A stretch of DNA of 64,000 bases from Antiquaquibacter metalliresistens (GTDB lineage: Bacteria > Actinomycetota > Actinomycetes > Actinomycetales > Microbacteriaceae): NCBI RefSeq assembly GCF_029211225.1, contig NZ_JARGEM010000003.1, positions 372,001 to 436,000 of the forward strand, written 5' to 3'. Both the position numbers and the translations under genes were made by a program. How positions within the stretch are numbered: position 1 is the stretch's first letter; each line of letters opens with the position of its first letter. Positions 25,171 to 33,685 of the stretch are shown here, piece after piece. The notes under the pieces were generated by a model. It was not told the DNA's origin, ran no database searches, and saw only the letters and a program-made list of their open reading frames with translations.

Positions 25171-25750
25171 GCCTGGCCGTGATCGTGTCGATCGCGATGC
25201 CCAGTCCGATCGCCACGATCACGGAGAGCACGATGGCCAGCACCGGGTTCGCGGAGAACCAGACGCCGAACAGCGCGCCGATCAGGCAGTTGTAGAGCGC
25301 CCATCCGACCCCGGCGATCACGGTCAACGGCAGGTAGCGCCGATAGGCGAACCGCGTCGCGCCCGCAGTCAGGTTCGCCGCGATCCTGGCGAACGGGATG
25401 TACCGCGCGGTGAGGATGATGGCCGCCGGCCGTCGGCCCAGCGCGACACGCGCGTGCTCGATCGCGGCCGCGATGCGCGGACGTCGCATCCAACGGAACC
25501 GCTCGGTGCCGATGCGGCGCCCGATCCAGTAGCACGCGTTGTCGCCGACCACGGCCCCCAGGGCCGCCACCACGAGCACGAGCGCGATCGGGGGAGACCC
25601 GGTGGACAGGGCGAGCGATCCCAGGGCCACCACGAAGGTCTCGCTCGGCAGCACCACCAGGAAGGCGTCGGCGACGACGAGCACGAACAGCACCGGGGCC
25701 AGCCACGGGCTCGCGGCGGCCTGATCGAGCCAGGTGGTGATCGCATCCAC
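25139..25750 (-). CDS. DedA-family membrane protein
   Basis: 203 residues. DedA signature: PSETFVVALGSLA (~38), GDNACYWIGRRIGTERFRW (~68), and RYIPFARIAANLTAGATRFAYRRYL (~115) with the conserved arginines. Recent work on family members shows flipping of undecaprenyl phosphate or phosphatidylethanolamine across the membrane. Which lipid this one handles is not known. It overlaps the FMN reductase 3' end. Confidence 0.85.
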   Translation of the reverse strand: MDAITTWLDQAAASPWLAPVLFVLVVADAFLVVLPSETFVVALGSLALSTGSPPIALVLVVAALGAVVGDNACYWIGRRIGTERFRWMRRPRIAAAIEHARVALGRRPAAIILTARYIPFARIAANLTAGATRFAYRRYLPLTVIAGVGWALYNCLIGALFGVWFSANPVLAIVLSVIVAIGLGIAIDTITARLTAPRTRPSD

Positions 25751-25798
25751 GGCTCTGTCCTACCGCGTTCAGGTGAACGGCAGGGTTAGATGACATCC

Positions 25799-26719
25799 AT
25801 GAGCATCGCGGTGGTCGGCAGCTACGGCGTCGGCATGACCATGCGGGTGGCCCGGTTTCCGTTGCCCGGCGAGACCCTCTCCGGCGGTCGGTATTCGGCC
25901 GGCCCGGGCGGCAAGGGCTCGAACCAGGCGATCGGTGCAGCACGGCTGGGCGCCGAGGTCGCGCTCCTGACCGCGGTCGGTGACGACACCCTGGGTCGGG
26001 ATGCCCGTGCCCTCTGGTCCCGCGAGGGCGTCGACTCGAGGCACGTGATCACGGGCACTGCGGCGACCATGGTCGGCTTCATCCTCGTCGATGAGCACGG
26101 CGAGAACAGCATCGTCATCGCACCGGGCGCCCTCGAGCAGCTCGCACCGCAGCACGTGGAGACCTTCCGCGCCACCATCGCCGCGGCGGATCTGCTCGTG
26201 GTCTCGATGGAGATCCCGCTGGATGCGGTCTCCGCGGCCCTGCGGATCGCGCACGAGGAGGGCACCCGCACCCTGCTCAATCCGGCGCCCGCCTCGCCGT
26301 TGCCACCCGAGGTCTGGCCGTGGATCGACGTGCTCACCCCGAATCGCACCGAGGCCCCGATCCTGCTGGGCCTCGATCCGCGGGATGCCGCGGCCCCCGT
26401 CGACCTCGCACGCGCCCTGCGTGAACGCACCGCCGCCACCATCGTGATGACGCTCGGATCCGAGGGCGCCCTCGTGTTGGACGGCGACACGATGCACACT
26501 GTGCCCGCCGTCGCGCCGGCCCGGGTCGTCGACACCACAGGCGCCGGGGACGCGTTCACGGCAGCGCTCGCGGTCGCGCTCACCGAATCGCGATCGATCC
26601 CCGAGGCCGTGCGGTTCGCCGCCTCCGCGGGCGCGCACGCGGTCACCATCGAGGGCGTCATCGACGCGCTGCCCGACCGCGCGGTACTGGAACGTCTGCT
26701 CACGGGGGATGATGGGTGA
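25799..26719 (+). CDS. Ribokinase-like PfkB sugar kinase
   Basis: 306 residues; ATG at 25799 chosen because a -10-like TTAGAT lies 7 nt before it, though the in-frame ATG at 25790 is possible. Ribokinase motifs: AGPGGKGSNQAIGAARLGAE (~37) for sugar binding and DTTGAGDAFTAALAVAL (~246) with the catalytic aspartate. It would phosphorylate ribose or a related pentose. It overlaps the next, DeoC-like, gene, which suggests a short sugar-degradation operon. Confidence 0.85.
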   Translation: MSIAVVGSYGVGMTMRVARFPLPGETLSGGRYSAGPGGKGSNQAIGAARLGAEVALLTAVGDDTLGRDARALWSREGVDSRHVITGTAATMVGFILVDEHGENSIVIAPGALEQLAPQHVETFRATIAAADLLVVSMEIPLDAVSAALRIAHEEGTRTLLNPAPASPLPPEVWPWIDVLTPNRTEAPILLGLDPRDAAAPVDLARALRERTAATIVMTLGSEGALVLDGDTMHTVPAVAPARVVDTTGAGDAFTAALAVALTESRSIPEAVRFAASAGAHAVTIEGVIDALPDRAVLERLLTGDDG

Positions 26720-27428
26720 CGTGACCGAATCAGCCGTCGACTTCCGTGCCCTCGCCCCGCGTGAGCTCGCGCGATACATCCAGCACACCCGCATCGAGGT
26801 CGGGCTCACGCGCGACGACATGATCGAGCATGCGCGGCAGAGCGTGGAGTTCGGGTTCAACGCCGCGATGGTGCCCGGCTCCTGGGTGCCGCTGGTGGCG
26901 GGCGAGCTCGCCGGCACCGGGGTGCTCGTGGCATCCGCGCTCGACTTCCCAATCGTGGGCGTCACCACGAGCGCGGGCAAGGCGTTCGAGGCCGAGCAGC
27001 TCGTGAAGGCGGGAGCGGCGCAGATCGACATCGGCGTGCAGATCGGCTGGCTCAAGAGCGGCATGTTCGACGAGTTCCGCGAGGACATCGCCGGTGTCGT
27101 GCGCGCCGCCGGCGTGCCGATCAAGGTCATGCTCGAGCTGCCGTTGCTGACCCCGGACGAGAAGGAGGCCGCAGTGCAGCTCTCGATCGAGGCCGGCGCC
27201 GCGTATCTCAAGAACGCCAGCAGCGGCCAGATCGAGACCGCCAATCCCGAGAGCATCCGGTATCTCGTGGAGCGTGCGCCGGATGGTGTGTACGTGAAGG
27301 CCAGCGGTTCGATCAAGCACTACGACCAGGCCATCGACCTGCTGGAGGCGGGCGCGGTGCTGCTCGGCACGAGCGCCGGGATCGCGATCATCGGCGACAC
27401 GAGCGACGCGAACACCGTCAGTTACTGA
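26709..27428 (+). CDS. DeoC-like deoxyribose-phosphate aldolase family protein
   Basis: About 239 residues from the ATG at 26709; ATG 26712 or GTG 26721 are also possible. The family's Schiff-base lysine is present in AAYLKNASSG (usual FVKTSTG), and the acid/base lysine in VYVKASGSI. The aspartate of QIDIGVQIG matches the proton-relay residue. Canonical IDHTLL at the start has become IQHTRIEV. Catalytic residues are thus kept, in a diverged frame. It probably splits a phosphorylated sugar made by the kinase upstream. Confidence 0.75.
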   Translation: MMGDVTESAVDFRALAPRELARYIQHTRIEVGLTRDDMIEHARQSVEFGFNAAMVPGSWVPLVAGELAGTGVLVASALDFPIVGVTTSAGKAFEAEQLVKAGAAQIDIGVQIGWLKSGMFDEFREDIAGVVRAAGVPIKVMLELPLLTPDEKEAAVQLSIEAGAAYLKNASSGQIETANPESIRYLVERAPDGVYVKASGSIKHYDQAIDLLEAGAVLLGTSAGIAIIGDTSDANTVSY

Positions 27429-27470
27429 GGCTCCTTCGCGCGTCGCTAGGCCCCTGAGAGCCCGTACTGG

Positions 27471-27476
27471 TACGCT
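27471..27476 (+). promoter_or_regulatory. Putative -10 box of pnp (TACGCT)
   Basis: TACGCT is 206 nt before the start of pnp. It fits the long structured leader described next. Confidence 0.35.
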
Positions 27477-27499
27477 GGGGAACCGGAGCAGGCTGGCAC

Positions 27500-27565
27500 G
27501 AAGCTGGTCACCGGTGGTGAACTACTGAACGATCATTCAGTGCTTTTCTACTGTTGACCAGGGCA
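27500..27565 (+). ncRNA. Structured leader of pnp, candidate actino-pnp RNA motif
   Basis: CTGGTCA (27504-27510) pairs with TGACCAG (27555-27561). Inside lie ACTGAA-6 nt-TTCAGT (27524-27541) and TCACC-GGT-GGTGA (27508-27520, an alternative to the outer stem). A conserved RNA element of this kind, actino-pnp, is known from the leaders of actinobacterial pnp mRNAs and is thought to control pnp. The match here is by position and fold, not by a covariance search. Boundaries are approximate. Confidence 0.55.
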
Positions 27566-27681
27566 GCGCCCCCTCTGGGGCCCCTCGCTATGCGCCGGAA
27601 ACGCGTTCTTCGCATCCGTCTTGCTCCTTGGAGTGTCGCCGACCACACGGGTCGACGACGGTAAACAAAGGAGAGCACCCC

Positions 27682-29946
27682 TTGGAGGGTCCCGAAATCA
27701 AGTTCGCCGAAGCCGTTCTGGACAACGGCAAGTTCGGCAAGCGCACCGTACGGTTCGAAACCGGCCGGCTCGCGCAGCAGGCCCAGGGCGCGGTCGCCGC
27801 GTACCTGGACGAAGACACCATGATCCTGAGCGCCACCAGCGCCAGCAAGCACCCGCGCGACGGCTTCGACTTCTTCCCCCTCACGGTGGACGTCGAGGAG
27901 CGCTCGTACGCGGCCGGCAAGATCCCCGGCTCGTTCTTCCGCCGTGAAGGTCGCCCGTCGACGGAGGCCATCCTGGTCTGCCGTCTCATCGACCGTCCGC
28001 TGCGCCCGACCTTCGTCGAGGGTCTGCGCAACGAGGTGCAGATCGTCATCACCGTGCTGTCGATCGCGCCCGACGAGTTCTACGACGCCCTGGCCATCAA
28101 CGCGGCATCCGCGTCGACCCAGATCTCCGGCCTGCCGTTCTACGGCCCGGTCGGCGGCATCCGCCTCGCCCTCATCGGCGACCAGTGGGTGGCGTTCCCC
28201 AAGTTCTCGCAGCTCGCGGAGGCCGTGTTCGACCTCACTGTCGCCGGCCGACTCGTCACCGACGAGAACGGCAACGAGGATGTCGCGATCATGATGGTCG
28301 AGGCCGAGGCCACCGAGGGCAGCTGGGAGCTGATCCAGGCCGGTGCCACCAAGCCCGACGAGGCGGTCGTCGCCCAGGGCCTGGAGGCGTCGAAGCCGTT
28401 CCTCAAGCAGCTCATCAAGGCTCAGATGGAGCTCGCGGCGCAGTCCGCGAAGCCCATCCAGGACTTCCCGCTGTTCCCGCCGTACACGCAGGAGACCTAC
28501 GACGTCGTCGCCGGCCTCGCCTACGACGACCTCAAGGGCGTCTACCAGATCGCCGACAAGCAGGAGCGGCAGAACGCCGACGACGCGCTGAAGGACCGGG
28601 TCAAGGGTCACGTCGCCAGCGAGGTGGATGCCGAGCGTCTGCCCGCGTCCGCGCTCGACGAGGTGTCCGCCGCCTACAAGTCGGTGTCGAAGAAGGTCAT
28701 GCGCACGCGCGTGCTCACCGAGGGCATCCGCATCGATGGCCGTGGGCTCAGCGACATCCGCGCCCTGGATGCCGAGGTGCAGGTCATTCCGCGCGTGCAC
28801 GGTTCCGCGATCTTCCAGCGCGGTGAGACCCAGATCCTGGGTGTCACGACCCTGAACATGCTCAAGATGGAGCAGCAGATCGACTCGCTGAACCCCGTCA
28901 CCAAGAAGCGCTACCTGCACCACTACAACTTCCCGCCCTACTCGACCGGTGAGACCGGCCGGGTCGGTTCGCCGAAGCGTCGCGAGATCGGGCACGGCTT
29001 CCTCGCCGAGCGCGCCCTCGTGCCGGTGCTGCCGCCGCGCGAGGAGTTCCCCTACGCGATCCGTCAGGTGTCCGAGGCTCTCGGCTCCAACGGCTCGACG
29101 TCCATGGGCTCGGTCTGCGCCTCGACCCTGTCGCTGCTGAACGCCGGTGTGCCGCTGCGCGCTCCGGTCGCGGGCATCGCGATGGGCCTCATCTCCGACG
29201 AGGTCGACGGGGTCACGCGCTACGCGGCCCTCACCGACATCCTCGGTGCGGAGGACGCGCTCGGCGACATGGACTTCAAGGTCGCGGGCACCTCCGAGTT
29301 CGTCACCGCGATCCAGCTCGACACGAAGCTCGCGGGCCTGCCCTCGAGCGTGCTCGACGGTGCGCTCACGCAGGCGAAGGAGGCCCGCACGGCCATCCTC
29401 GCGGTCATCAACCAGGCGATCGACGCGCCCGACGAGATGGCGCCGACCGCGCCTCGCGTCATCAGCGTGCAGATCCCGGTCGACAAGATCGGCGAGCTGA
29501 TCGGCCCGAAGGGCAAGACGATCAACCAGATCCAGGATGACACCGGCGCCGACATCTCCATCGAGGACGACGGCACCGTCTACATCGGTGCGGTCGACGG
29601 CCCCTCGGCCGAGGCGGCTCGTGCCGCGGTCAACGCGATCGCGAACCCGCTCAACCCGGAGGTCGGCGAGCGGTTCCTCGGAACCGTCGTCAAGCTCGCG
29701 ACGTTCGGCGCGTTCGTCTCGCTCACCCCGGGTAAGGACGGCCTGCTGCACATCAGCGAGGTGCGCAAGCTCGCCGGTGGCAAGCGCGTGGAGAACGTCG
29801 AGGACGTGCTCTCGGTCGGCCAGAAGATCCAGGTCGAGATCACCAAGATCGACGACCGCGGAAAGCTCTCGCTCGCCCCGGTGAGCGACGAGGCCGAGGG
29901 TGCGCAGGACGCCCCCGAGGCGCCGGAAGCGCCCGAAGAGGACTAG
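27682..29946 (+). CDS. pnp: Polyribonucleotide nucleotidyltransferase (PNPase)
   Basis: 754 residues from a TTG at 27682, with AAAGGAG 9 nt upstream; the longer frame from 27628 has no binding site. Two RNase PH-like cores are visible ([26 protein letters not shown]..., and [19 protein letters not shown]). The second contains [27 protein letters not shown] domain follows ([25 protein letters not shown]) and then an S1 domain ([27 protein letters not shown]). It degrades RNA 3'-to-5' using phosphate and in actinobacteria can act with RNase J and RNase E. Acidic C-terminal tail. Confidence 0.97.
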   Translation: MEGPEIKFAEAVLDNGKFGKRTVRFETGRLAQQAQGAVAAYLDEDTMILSATSASKHPRDGFDFFPLTVDVEERSYAAGKIPGSFFRREGRPSTEAILVCRLIDRPLRPTFVEGLRNEVQIVITVLSIAPDEFYDALAINAASASTQISGLPFYGPVGGIRLALIGDQWVAFPKFSQLAEAVFDLTVAGRLVTDENGNEDVAIMMVEAEATEGSWELIQAGATKPDEAVVAQGLEASKPFLKQLIKAQMELAAQSAKPIQDFPLFPPYTQETYDVVAGLAYDDLKGVYQIADKQERQNADDALKDRVKGHVASEVDAERLPASALDEVSAAYKSVSKKVMRTRVLTEGIRIDGRGLSDIRALDAEVQVIPRVHGSAIFQRGETQILGVTTLNMLKMEQQIDSLNPVTKKRYLHHYNFPPYSTGETGRVGSPKRREIGHGFLAERALVPVLPPREEFPYAIRQVSEALGSNGSTSMGSVCASTLSLLNAGVPLRAPVAGIAMGLISDEVDGVTRYAALTDILGAEDALGDMDFKVAGTSEFVTAIQLDTKLAGLPSSVLDGALTQAKEARTAILAVINQAIDAPDEMAPTAPRVISVQIPVDKIGELIGPKGKTINQIQDDTGADISIEDDGTVYIGAVDGPSAEAARAAVNAIANPLNPEVGERFLGTVVKLATFGAFVSLTPGKDGLLHISEVRKLAGGKRVENVEDVLSVGQKIQVEITKIDDRGKLSLAPVSDEAEGAQDAPEAPEAPEED

Positions 29947-29952
29947 TTCACA

Positions 29953-29994
29953 ACAATTCAGGCCCGTCCCGGAAACGGGGCGGGCCTGAATTGT
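29953..29994 (+). terminator. Terminator of pnp
   Basis: A 19-bp hairpin (29953-29971 with 29976-29994), one wobble, closed by a GAAA loop. No T-run follows; a second small hairpin (TCCCC/GGGGA) overlaps its end at 29994-30009. Confidence 0.7.
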
Positions 29995-30047
29995 CCCCCG
30001 ACCGGGGGACGAGCGGGCAATCGCTTGCACCTCTAGTGTGATATTCC

Positions 30048-30254
30048 GTGATAACCCGAATCATCACTCCCTTCGATGGGTTCATGTCCGATCTCATCGC
30101 GTGGCTCGACGGTGCCTGGTTCGTGTGGGCCTCGATGGCCGCGGCGATCGCGCTCGTGGTGGTGACCGTGACCGTCAGCAAGGTGCGCGCCCGGGCTCGG
30201 GCGCGCGCGCCGCAGTACCGCAGATCGGGACCGGAACTCAGTCGGTCTCGCTGA
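30048..30254 (+). CDS. Small membrane protein
   Basis: 68 residues, GTG start 8 nt after a TAGTGT box (30034-30039); ATG at 30084 is an alternative. One membrane helix (WFVWASMAAAIALVVVTVTV) and a basic, cytoplasmic tail. The last 17 bp overlap the PEBP gene on the other strand. Function unknown. Confidence 0.5.
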   Translation: MITRIITPFDGFMSDLIAWLDGAWFVWASMAAAIALVVVTVTVSKVRARARARAPQYRRSGPELSRSR

Positions 30255-30768
30255 CCCCCGTCAGCTGGGCGCGGGCGACCACGTGGTCGCGCATCGCGAA
30301 ACCGAGCGCGGCGGGCGTGGCATCCGGCGCGAGCTCGAGTCGCTCGACGTCGAGTGCGCTCAGCGTGAAGACATACCGGTGCTCGCCGTGCCCCGCGGGT
30401 GGTGCCGCGCCGAGGTAGCGCTCGAGTCGAACCTCGTTCGGCAGGGTGACGGCCCCGGGCGGCAACAGGCCCGCCTCCGGGTCGCCGGCGCCCTGGGGGA
30501 GCGATGAGAGCTTGGCCGGCAGGTTGTAGACCGCCCAGTGCCACCAGCCGCTGCCGGTCGGCGCGTCCGGGTCGTACATGGTCAGAGCGAAGCTGCGGGT
30601 GCCGGAGGGCGCACCATCCCAGTGCAGCGTGGGGGAGCGGTCCTCGCCGCCGGCGCCCGCGATGCCGGACCGCGCCCACTGCGGCAGGGTCTCGCCCTCG
30701 GCGAAGTCCGGACTCGTGAGGCTGAAGGCGGGAACCTCCGGCAGCCGCCAGTTGGGGTCGTTCGTCAT
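30238..30768 (-). CDS. YbhB/YbcL-type PEBP-like protein (Raf-kinase-inhibitor fold)
   Basis: 176 residues. PEBP signature: FSLTSPDFAEGETLPQW, LTMYDPDAPTGSGWWHWAVYNLP (anion pocket Asp, Trp, His), then HRYVFTLSAL. Family members bind phosphate head-groups; bacterial YbhB/YbcL are cytoplasmic or periplasmic and of uncertain role. Start ATG 30768 with AGGAAGCTCCC upstream. Stands alone. Confidence 0.85.
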   Translation of the reverse strand: MTNDPNWRLPEVPAFSLTSPDFAEGETLPQWARSGIAGAGGEDRSPTLHWDGAPSGTRSFALTMYDPDAPTGSGWWHWAVYNLPAKLSSLPQGAGDPEAGLLPPGAVTLPNEVRLERYLGAAPPAGHGEHRYVFTLSALDVERLELAPDATPAALGFAMRDHVVARAQLTGVSETD

Positions 30769-30816
30769 GGGAGCTTCCTGTCGGTCGTCCTGACGATTAT
30801 CGTCGCTCGCCGCGCC

Positions 30817-31185
30817 TCAGTCGACGGTCGCCGGTGGGTACACCGGATCCCAGATGCCGGTCTGGGAGAGCGCGACGACGGCGCCCGCCACCAGCAGCAC
30901 CACGAGCATCGCGCCGCACAGCGCCACGATCACCGTGCGCGGCGCGTCGACCGTGAAGTACACGACGATCGCGGCGGCGAGCGCCGCGATGATGAGCCCG
31001 ATCGCCACGAGCGGCACCCAGCGCGGCTCCTCGGCACCGCATCCCGGCGGCGGCGGGTAGATCATGATGCACACCTGCCCGACCTGCTGCAGCGGCCAGA
31101 GCACGGCGATGGAGACGACGGCGAGCACGGCGGCGATGGCCAGCCACACCCGCGGTCGGGCGATGGGAACACGATCGGTCGACAT
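30817..31185 (-). CDS. Hypothetical membrane protein
   Basis: 122 residues from the ATG at 31185, with GAAAGGAAA 6 nt upstream. Four membrane segments: VWLAIAAVLAVVSIAVLWPL, LVAIGLIIAALAAAIVVYFTV, VIVALCGAMLVVLLVAGAVV and a loop with a CIMIYPPPPGCG motif (two cysteines that could bridge outside). No family recognised. Longer frames upstream are shadows. Confidence 0.6.
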   Translation of the reverse strand: MSTDRVPIARPRVWLAIAAVLAVVSIAVLWPLQQVGQVCIMIYPPPPGCGAEEPRWVPLVAIGLIIAALAAAIVVYFTVDAPRTVIVALCGAMLVVLLVAGAVVALSQTGIWDPVYPPATVD

Positions 31186-31314
31186 CGGCGGTTTCCTTTC
31201 GGTCTCGAAGACTTCAGACGCCGAGCAGTGCCCGAACGTTGGGACCACGGTATCCCTCGAGCACGACCGTGTAACGATCCGAGTGTTCGTCGTGGCTCCC
31301 GGCCGCCGACCAAA

Positions 31315-31320
31315 TATCCT
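31315..31320 (+). promoter_or_regulatory. Putative -10 box of the aldo/keto reductase gene (TATCCT)
   Basis: TATCCT lies 22 nt before the ATG; the leader holds GGGGAG. Confidence 0.4.
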
Positions 31321-31342
31321 GTGAAGGCATGGGGAGTCAGAC

Positions 31343-32338
31343 ATGACGCAATTGGACGAGCGAGCGCCGCAGCTCGACGAAGCCGCGCCGAGCGCCGCTG
31401 TCCCGGCGCTTCCGGCCCCCCGCCACCGGCCCATCGGTGACTCCGATCTCTCGGTGTTCCCGCTCGCGATCAGCGGCAATGTCTTTGGGTGGACGGCCGA
31501 TGACGCGGCGACCAACGAGATCCTCGACGCGTTCGTCGAGCGCGGCGGCAACTTCATCGACACCGCCGATTCCTATGCCGCAGGCCGGAGCGAGACGATG
31601 ATCGGCAACTGGATGCGCTCCCGGCGCAATCGGGACCAGATGGTCGTGGCGACCAAGGTGGGCAAGTCCGCCGACAACCCCGGGCTGAAGGCCCGCGTGC
31701 TCACCCGCGCCGTGCACGCCTCGCTCTCGCGGCTCGGCGTCGCGCACATCGACCTGCTCTACCTCCACATCGACGATCTCGACGTCGACTTCGAGGAGAC
31801 CCTGCTGGCCGTGGACGAACTCATCCGGGCGGGCAAGGTGCGGTATTTCGGCGGCTCCGATCACACCGGCAACCGTCTCATCGAGGCTCGCATCGCCTCG
31901 GCGCAGCTCGGCGTCGCGCCCATGGTGGCCCTGCAGAATCACTACAACCTCGTGCACCGCAGCGAGTACGAGGGCGACCTTGCCCACGTCGCGGCCCGAC
32001 AGGGTCTCGGCGTGATGCCCCGGTTCGCCCTGGCGAGCGGATTCCTCACCGGCAAGTACCGGCAGAAGTCGGATCTCCCGCGCACCGAACGGGGCGGCAC
32101 GGTGGCCAAGTACCTCAATCGGCGGGGCCTGCGCATCCTCTCCGCGCTCGACTCGGTCGCCGCCGCGCACGACACCTCGGTCGCCTCGGTCGCGCTCGCC
32201 TGGCTGCTCACTCGAGAGAACGTGGTCGCACCCGTGGTCTCGGCCAGCAGCGCGGACCAGGTCGGCGATCTGACCGCATCCGCCGCGGTGCAGCTCACCC
32301 GCCACCAGATCGCGGAACTGGACCGAGTGTCCTCCTAG
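31343..32338 (+). CDS. Aldo/keto reductase
   Basis: 331 residues. (beta/alpha)8 barrel with NFIDTADSYAAGRSE (Asp and Tyr of the catalytic tetrad, ~75), VVATKVGK (catalytic lysine, ~100) and GGSDHTGNRLIEA (substrate loop). The C-terminal VVSASSADQVGDLTAS region binds the NADPH phosphate. It belongs to the AKR group with the voltage-gated potassium-channel beta-like fold and reduces aldehydes or ketones. Substrate unknown. A strong terminator follows. Confidence 0.9.
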   Translation: MTQLDERAPQLDEAAPSAAVPALPAPRHRPIGDSDLSVFPLAISGNVFGWTADDAATNEILDAFVERGGNFIDTADSYAAGRSETMIGNWMRSRRNRDQMVVATKVGKSADNPGLKARVLTRAVHASLSRLGVAHIDLLYLHIDDLDVDFEETLLAVDELIRAGKVRYFGGSDHTGNRLIEARIASAQLGVAPMVALQNHYNLVHRSEYEGDLAHVAARQGLGVMPRFALASGFLTGKYRQKSDLPRTERGGTVAKYLNRRGLRILSALDSVAAAHDTSVASVALAWLLTRENVVAPVVSASSADQVGDLTASAAVQLTRHQIAELDRVSS

Positions 32339-32343
32339 AACGC

Positions 32344-32377
32344 CGATGGCCCGGTGCCTCAAGGCGCCGGGCCATCG
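32344..32377. terminator. Bidirectional terminator between convergent genes
   Basis: CGATGGCCCGGTGCC and GGCGCCGGGCCATCG form 15 bp (one wobble) with a TCAA loop. It serves the aldo/keto reductase on one strand and the small membrane gene at 32391 on the other. Confidence 0.75.
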
Positions 32378-32390
32378 TGCATACCTGGGA

Positions 32391-32735
32391 TCAGAAGAGT
32401 CCGGGGATGTGCAGCCAGCCGAGGCTCACCAGCACCACGATCGTGGTGAGTACCAGGGCGATGATCGTGATCACCCAGGATCCGCGGCGCACCTTGCCTC
32501 TGAGCACGAGCGCGACGATCAACGCGACTTCGAGCAGCAGCGCCCAGGTCAGCAGGCCCAGCGGTGCGGGGAAGGCGATGAAGAGCGACAGCAGCAGCAG
32601 GGCGGCGAAGACGATCTCCGCGACGGCGACGATGGTGGCGCCGCTGCGACGACCACGCAACCGCGCGATGCCGTCGTAGAGCGAGAGTCCGCCGGCGAGC
32701 ACGGTGATGATGAAGAACAGGTTGATGGTGACCAC
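32391..32735 (-). CDS. Four-helix membrane protein
   Basis: 114 residues with four close membrane helices and short basic loops (ARLRGRRSG, RGKVRRGS). GTG start 32735 with AAGGAG 10 nt upstream. No recognised domain. Function unknown. Confidence 0.6.
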   Translation of the reverse strand: MVTINLFFIITVLAGGLSLYDGIARLRGRRSGATIVAVAEIVFAALLLLSLFIAFPAPLGLLTWALLLEVALIVALVLRGKVRRGSWVITIIALVLTTIVVLVSLGWLHIPGLF

Positions 32736-32845
32736 GGGAGGAATCTCCTTCGTCGGGTGCGGCTGCCGCGGGGGTCGCGGCGCGCGTCAACCCTAGCGGG
32801 AGCGCACCTCGAAGGTCGGGGGTGTACTCGGCCCGACCCGCTGTG

Positions 32846-33442
32846 CTACGCCCGGTGCGCCTCAGCGAGCACGCGGCTCGCGATGCGGGAGAGGGCCGCA
32901 GTCGCGGCGATGGCATCGCCGGCATAGCCGCCGGAGAGCGCGCCGTCGCGGGCCAACAGCAGCTCGTCGGCCCCGTCGCCCGGTGCGGGATGTCCCATCG
33001 TACGCAGCAGGTCGGCGAGCGTCTCCACGTACCAATCGCGGTGGTCCGTCACGACGCGGCGCACGGGGTGGCTGGCGTCGGGGAACTCGGCGGCCGCGTT
33101 GATGAAGGGGCAGCCGCGGAATCCGGGAGTGGCGATCTCGGCCGCGATCGCGGCGACGAAGTCTTGCAGGGCCGTCTCGGCATCCGGAGCATCGGCGATC
33201 AGTCGCGACAGGTTGGCACGCACGCGCTCGTGTCGCGACGAGATGTACTCGACGATCAGATTGTCCTTGGCACGGTAGTGCTTGTAGAACGTGGCCTTGG
33301 TGACCGCGGATGCCGCGATGATGCGGTCGACGCCGACGTTGCGGATGCCATCCCCATAGAACAGGTCGTTCGCGACCTCGAGGATGCGGCCCTTCGCTGG
33401 AGCGCGCTGTGGGGCCTGAGTGGGGGACTCGGCGACCAACAC
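32846..33442 (-). CDS. TetR/AcrR-family transcriptional regulator
   Basis: 198 residues from the GTG at 33442, with TTAGGAG 6 nt upstream. The N-terminal HTH is clear: RILEVANDLFYGDGIRNVGVDRIIAASAVTKATFYKHY. The C-terminal ligand domain includes FRGCPFINAAAEFPDASHP, typical of the AcrR C-domain. It would repress DNA binding sites until a small molecule releases it. The palindrome at 33564-33589 lies 122 bp upstream of its start and is its likely operator. No efflux gene is adjacent. Confidence 0.85.
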   Translation of the reverse strand: MLVAESPTQAPQRAPAKGRILEVANDLFYGDGIRNVGVDRIIAASAVTKATFYKHYRAKDNLIVEYISSRHERVRANLSRLIADAPDAETALQDFVAAIAAEIATPGFRGCPFINAAAEFPDASHPVRRVVTDHRDWYVETLADLLRTMGHPAPGDGADELLLARDGALSGGYAGDAIAATAALSRIASRVLAEAHRA

Positions 33443-33563
33443 AGCGCGCTCCTAACGGGGGTTCTCGCCCACTGGGGGGTCGGCGAGATGGGGTGCTGCA
33501 CACCATTCGGGTTGGTGTTTGGCGTGGGCATCGGGTGTGCCCGAGAAAGACAGTAGCACATGA

Positions 33564-33589
33564 GGACAGACAGACCAGTCTGTTTGTCC
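33564..33589. promoter_or_regulatory. Palindromic operator, likely TetR-type
   Basis: The two 13-nt halves (33564-33576 and 33577-33589) match in 11 positions when folded. The core is ACAGAC...GTCTGT. It sits in the divergent space between the TetR gene and the M16 peptidase. Autoregulation is the simplest reading. Confidence 0.55.
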
Positions 33590-33672
33590 ACATTTTCCCC
33601 GAACGGTGGTCCCCACTTCGGGGGATCCGTCGTGCAGGATGCCCGAGCCACCACCACAGGGGAGTCGTGACA

Positions 33673-33678
33673 TAGGCT
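33673..33678 (+). promoter_or_regulatory. Putative -10 box (TAGGCT), leaderless
   Basis: TAGGCT lies 7 nt before the ATG at 33686. Confidence 0.45.
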
Positions 33679-33685
33679 CGGGGTG

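Noticed and set aside
27508-30030. 840-codon open frame on the minus strand across pnp
   Set aside because: It mirrors pnp codon for codon, is rich in Arg/Asp/His/Leu as expected of an antisense frame at high G+C, and has no domain.
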